Both the position numbers and the translations under genes were made by a program. From an uncultured Oscillospiraceae bacterium (GTDB lineage: Bacteria > Bacillota > Clostridia > Oscillospirales > Oscillospiraceae), in assembly GCA_910584395.1 (NCBI GenBank), contig CAJUAS010000025.1, positions 1-29,990 on the forward strand: a stretch of 29,990 bases of DNA. Direction: 5' to 3'. The first letter of the stretch is position 1, and each line of letters starts with the position of its first letter. Of the stretch, positions 27,732 to 29,990 are shown one piece after another. Below the pieces are notes generated by a model, which was given only the letters and a program-made list of their open reading frames with translations, searched no databases and was not told where the DNA came from.

Positions 27732-29990
27732 ATGACAGAGCAGAATCCATCTTCCCAAAGCCGCGAGCGCTTGGAAGGGCGGCGTCCTGTCCGCCGCCGT
27801 CGCCGCCGCCGCAGCGGGGTGGGAAGCAAGATATGGAAGGTATTGGGCACGCTGTTTTTGGTGGGCGTGACCACCGGGGTGCTGTTGGTGTGCTTTGCCG
27901 CCATTTATATCAGCACCGTCATTATCCCGGAGGCCAAAAAGCAGGATTATCTGGGAGACATTGATATGTCTCTTACCTCCACAATGTATTATACCGATGC
28001 CAATGGCGTGGATCAGCCCTATCTGACCTTGGACAGCGACGAGAACCGCGTTTGGGTCAGCTATAACGAGATGCCGGAGGATCTGGTGAACGCCCTCATT
28101 GCCATTGAGGACAAGCGGTTTCGCCAGCACAAGGGCGTGGACTGGATCAGGACGGCCAAGGGCGTTCTGAATATGTTCACCGGCGGTTCGATCCAAGGCG
28201 GTTCGACCATCACGCAGCAGTTGGTGAAGAACTCCACCGGCGAAAACCAGACCACGGTCAAACGGAAGATCACCGAGATATTCCGGGCGTTGGAGCTGGA
28301 GAAGAACCACTCCAAGGAGTGGATATTAGAATGGTATATGAACCTGATCTATCTGGGCGAGCGCAGCTACGGAGTAGGCGCGGCGTCCTATGCCTATTTC
28401 GGCAAGGACGTGCGGGAGCTTTCTCTGGCTGAGTGCGCCAGTCTGGTGGGCATCACCAACAATCCGTCGCGCTACGACCCCTATTTGAATAAAGACGCCG
28501 AGGTCACCAACGACGCGGCCAACCGCAAGCGCGCCAAGCTGGTGCTTTGGAATATGTTTGATCAGAAGATGATCGACGAGGAGACCTATGATGCGGCGTG
28601 TCAGGATGTAGACGACTTGGTGTTCGTGATGGGCTCGCCGGAGGGCGGCAGTGTCAAGAACGTGTATAACTGGTATCAGGATCAGGTCATCACCGATGTG
28701 GTGAACGACCTGATGGACGAGTTTGGCTGGTCGCGGGAAGTGGCAAATAACAAGGTCTACTACGGCGGGCTTTCCATTTATACCAATGTGGACACCCGCA
28801 TTCAGGGAATCGTGGACGAGGTGTTTTCCAATGAGGAAAATCTGCCCTACGTTTCCCGTTCCGGCCAGCCCATGCAGGCGGGTATGGTGATCCTTGACGC
28901 CAAGGGCCGGGTGGTGGCCGTTGGCGGCGGCATGGGAGAAAAGACCAAGAACCGGGCGTGGAGTCGGGCCTATAACAGCAAACGGCCCTCCGGCTCGTCC
29001 ATCAAGCCGCTGTCCGTTTACGCGCCGGCGCTGGAAATGGGACTGATCACGCCGAATACCATCGTGGATGACGTGCCCTATCAGGAGATCAACGGCAATC
29101 CTTGGCCGGTGAACGCGGCGGGATATTATAACGGTCTGGTCACCGTCCGCCGGGCCGTACAGCATTCTGCCAACACCACGGCGGTAAGGGTACTGGGAGA
29201 TATGGTGACCACTCAGGCCTCCTATGAGTTTTTGGAGAATAAATTCCACATCACCAGTCTGGTGCGGGAGAAGTGGATCAACAACCGCAAGTTCAGCGAC
29301 ATGGATCTTGCGCCGCTGGCACTGGGCGGCCTGACCAACGGCGTGTCCGTCTATGAGATGGCGGCGGCGTACGCCACCTTCTCCGCCATGGGCAAGTATG
29401 TGCCGCCTAAGACCTATTCCAAAGTGGTGGACGCAGACGGAAAGGTGCTGCTGGATACCACCGCCCAGACAGGGGAGTATGTACTCAAGGAGAGCACGGC
29501 CTACTATATGAACTCCATGCTGCGGGACGTGGTGACCGGCGGAACAGGCAAAGATGCGGCGTTCCCCGGCATGACCATTGCGGGCAAGACCGGCACGACC
29601 ACCAGCCAGAAGGATCTGTGGTTTATCGGCTATACCCCCTACTACACCGGTGCGGTGTGGGTGGGCTATGACCGGCAGGAGAAGCTGCCCAACGGCCATC
29701 CCCAGAATAAGCTGTGGAAGCAGGTGATGTCCCGGGTGCATGAGGGGCTGGAGAACAAGGAATTCCCCCAGCCCAGCGACGCGCAGGTCATCACCGCCAG
29801 CTATTGTCTGGACAGCGGCATGATGCCCGGCCCGCTGTGCAGTCAGGATGCCCGCGGAAGCCGCGTGGCACAGGGGGTGTTCATAGCGGGCGACCAGCCG
29901 ACCCAGATCTGCACCATGCACAAGGAGGTGCGTATTTGCACTGCCGACCCCATTGTGGATGAGGAGACCGGAGAGGTGACCGGCTACCAT
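27732..29990 (+). CDS. Class A penicillin-binding protein (transglycosylase/transpeptidase), 3' end cut
   Basis: 753 codons are present without a stop; the gene continues past the right edge. It polymerises and cross-links peptidoglycan outside the membrane. Order: cytoplasmic head with seven consecutive arginines (residues 21-27); one membrane helix (about 37-61); GT51 transglycosylase with catalytic Glu126 in EDKRFRQHKG, then GGSTITQQLVKN, RKITEIFRALELE and NLIYLGERSYGVGAASYAYFG; linker; transpeptidase with SSIK (Ser422-Lys425), SAN (Ser479-Asn481) and KTGTT (Lys619). A short cysteine-containing region follows (SYCLDSGMMPGPLC and ICTMHKEVRICTADP, about 695-740), resembling PBP C-terminal tails with paired cysteines. 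All three active-site motifs are intact. PBP1a/PonA type; no exact paralogue can be assigned. Confidence 0.95.
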   Translation, partial: MTEQNPSSQSRERLEGRRPVRRRRRRRSGVGSKIWKVLGTLFLVGVTTGVLLVCFAAIYISTVIIPEAKKQDYLGDIDMSLTSTMYYTDANGVDQPYLTLDSDENRVWVSYNEMPEDLVNALIAIEDKRFRQHKGVDWIRTAKGVLNMFTGGSIQGGSTITQQLVKNSTGENQTTVKRKITEIFRALELEKNHSKEWILEWYMNLIYLGERSYGVGAASYAYFGKDVRELSLAECASLVGITNNPSRYDPYLNKDAEVTNDAANRKRAKLVLWNMFDQKMIDEETYDAACQDVDDLVFVMGSPEGGSVKNVYNWYQDQVITDVVNDLMDEFGWSREVANNKVYYGGLSIYTNVDTRIQGIVDEVFSNEENLPYVSRSGQPMQAGMVILDAKGRVVAVGGGMGEKTKNRAWSRAYNSKRPSGSSIKPLSVYAPALEMGLITPNTIVDDVPYQEINGNPWPVNAAGYYNGLVTVRRAVQHSANTTAVRVLGDMVTTQASYEFLENKFHITSLVREKWINNRKFSDMDLAPLALGGLTNGVSVYEMAAAYATFSAMGKYVPPKTYSKVVDADGKVLLDTTAQTGEYVLKESTAYYMNSMLRDVVTGGTGKDAAFPGMTIAGKTGTTTSQKDLWFIGYTPYYTGAVWVGYDRQEKLPNGHPQNKLWKQVMSRVHEGLENKEFPQPSDAQVITASYCLDSGMMPGPLCSQDARGSRVAQGVFIAGDQPTQICTMHKEVRICTADPIVDEETGEVTGYH

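Noticed and set aside
27722..27964. Plus-strand ORF starting just before the PBP gene
   Set aside because: It overlaps the PBP start in another frame, with an Arg/Pro/Ser-rich shadow translation; the PBP frame continues with clear motifs.
28326..29990. Long minus-strand open frame (554 codons) opposite the PBP gene
   Set aside because: The plus strand encodes an intact class A PBP with all catalytic motifs; the reverse frame is a GC-rich shadow.
1..29990. CRISPR arrays, insertion sequences, prophage or tRNA genes
   Set aside because: No regularly spaced repeats, transposase or phage motifs, or cloverleaf-like sequences were seen on either strand.

Overview
The window looks like chromosomal DNA from a GC-rich, spore-forming Clostridia bacterium, most likely an Oscillospiraceae member of the Flavonifractor / Lawsonibacter / Intestinimonas kind. 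The evidence is gene content plus the GC-rich, G/C-ending codon use: spore-coat CotJ genes, a CwlD-type germination amidase, a leuA T-box leader, the zinc-free/zinc-binding M16 pair linked to EF-P modification, tandem M42 aminopeptidases, SD sites of the AGGAGG type, and TTGACA/TATAAT promoters. No mobile element, CRISPR array, tRNA or rRNA is visible. This is mostly a core-genome stretch, and the genus is inference.

Layout. (1) Bases 1-2440, minus strand: an ECF-transporter S component and type III pantothenate kinase (coaX), then a near-consensus promoter overlapping the coaX stop that drives rpsF-ssb-rpsR (rpsR runs off the left edge). (2) 2580-13192, plus strand: murD, three tandem M42 metallo-aminopeptidases, a PLP enzyme of the methionine gamma-lyase-like family, a VanZ-like membrane protein, ligA, a membrane-anchored GH25 lysozyme-like protein with an unassigned C-terminal half, and a maltose-O-acetyltransferase-like enzyme. 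These are packed with overlaps or tiny gaps and end at a strong hairpin. (3) 13284-14368, minus: cotJC and one gene that appears to be a CotJA-CotJB fusion. (4) 14450-16785, plus: cwlD and radA with a clear terminator, and a small four-cysteine protein on the opposite strand. (5) 16818-21190, plus: the two M16-like proteins (YmfF/YmfH type), lgt and folD. (6) 21177-23170, minus: leuA behind a T-box leader. (7) 23195-23614, plus: ruvX. (8) 23584-27585, minus: two half-length TauE/SafE proteins, tcdA, a membrane-anchored PpiC-type foldase, a structured intergenic RNA candidate (possibly 6S RNA) and a DUF1292 protein. (9) 27650-29990, plus: a class A penicillin-binding protein cut by the right edge.

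Themes. Cell-envelope genes recur (murD, lysozyme-like protein, cwlD, lgt, foldase, class A PBP), along with DNA maintenance (ssb, ligA, radA, ruvX) and peptide/amino-acid metabolism (three M42 peptidases beside a PLP lyase; leuA). The points most worth a second look are the CotJA-CotJB fusion, the split TauE/SafE pair whose first ribosome-binding site lies inside a perfect hairpin, the intergenic RNA at about 26980-27156, the four-cysteine mini-protein, and the uncharacterised C-terminal half of the GH25 protein. I did not find a convincing entirely new multi-gene system.
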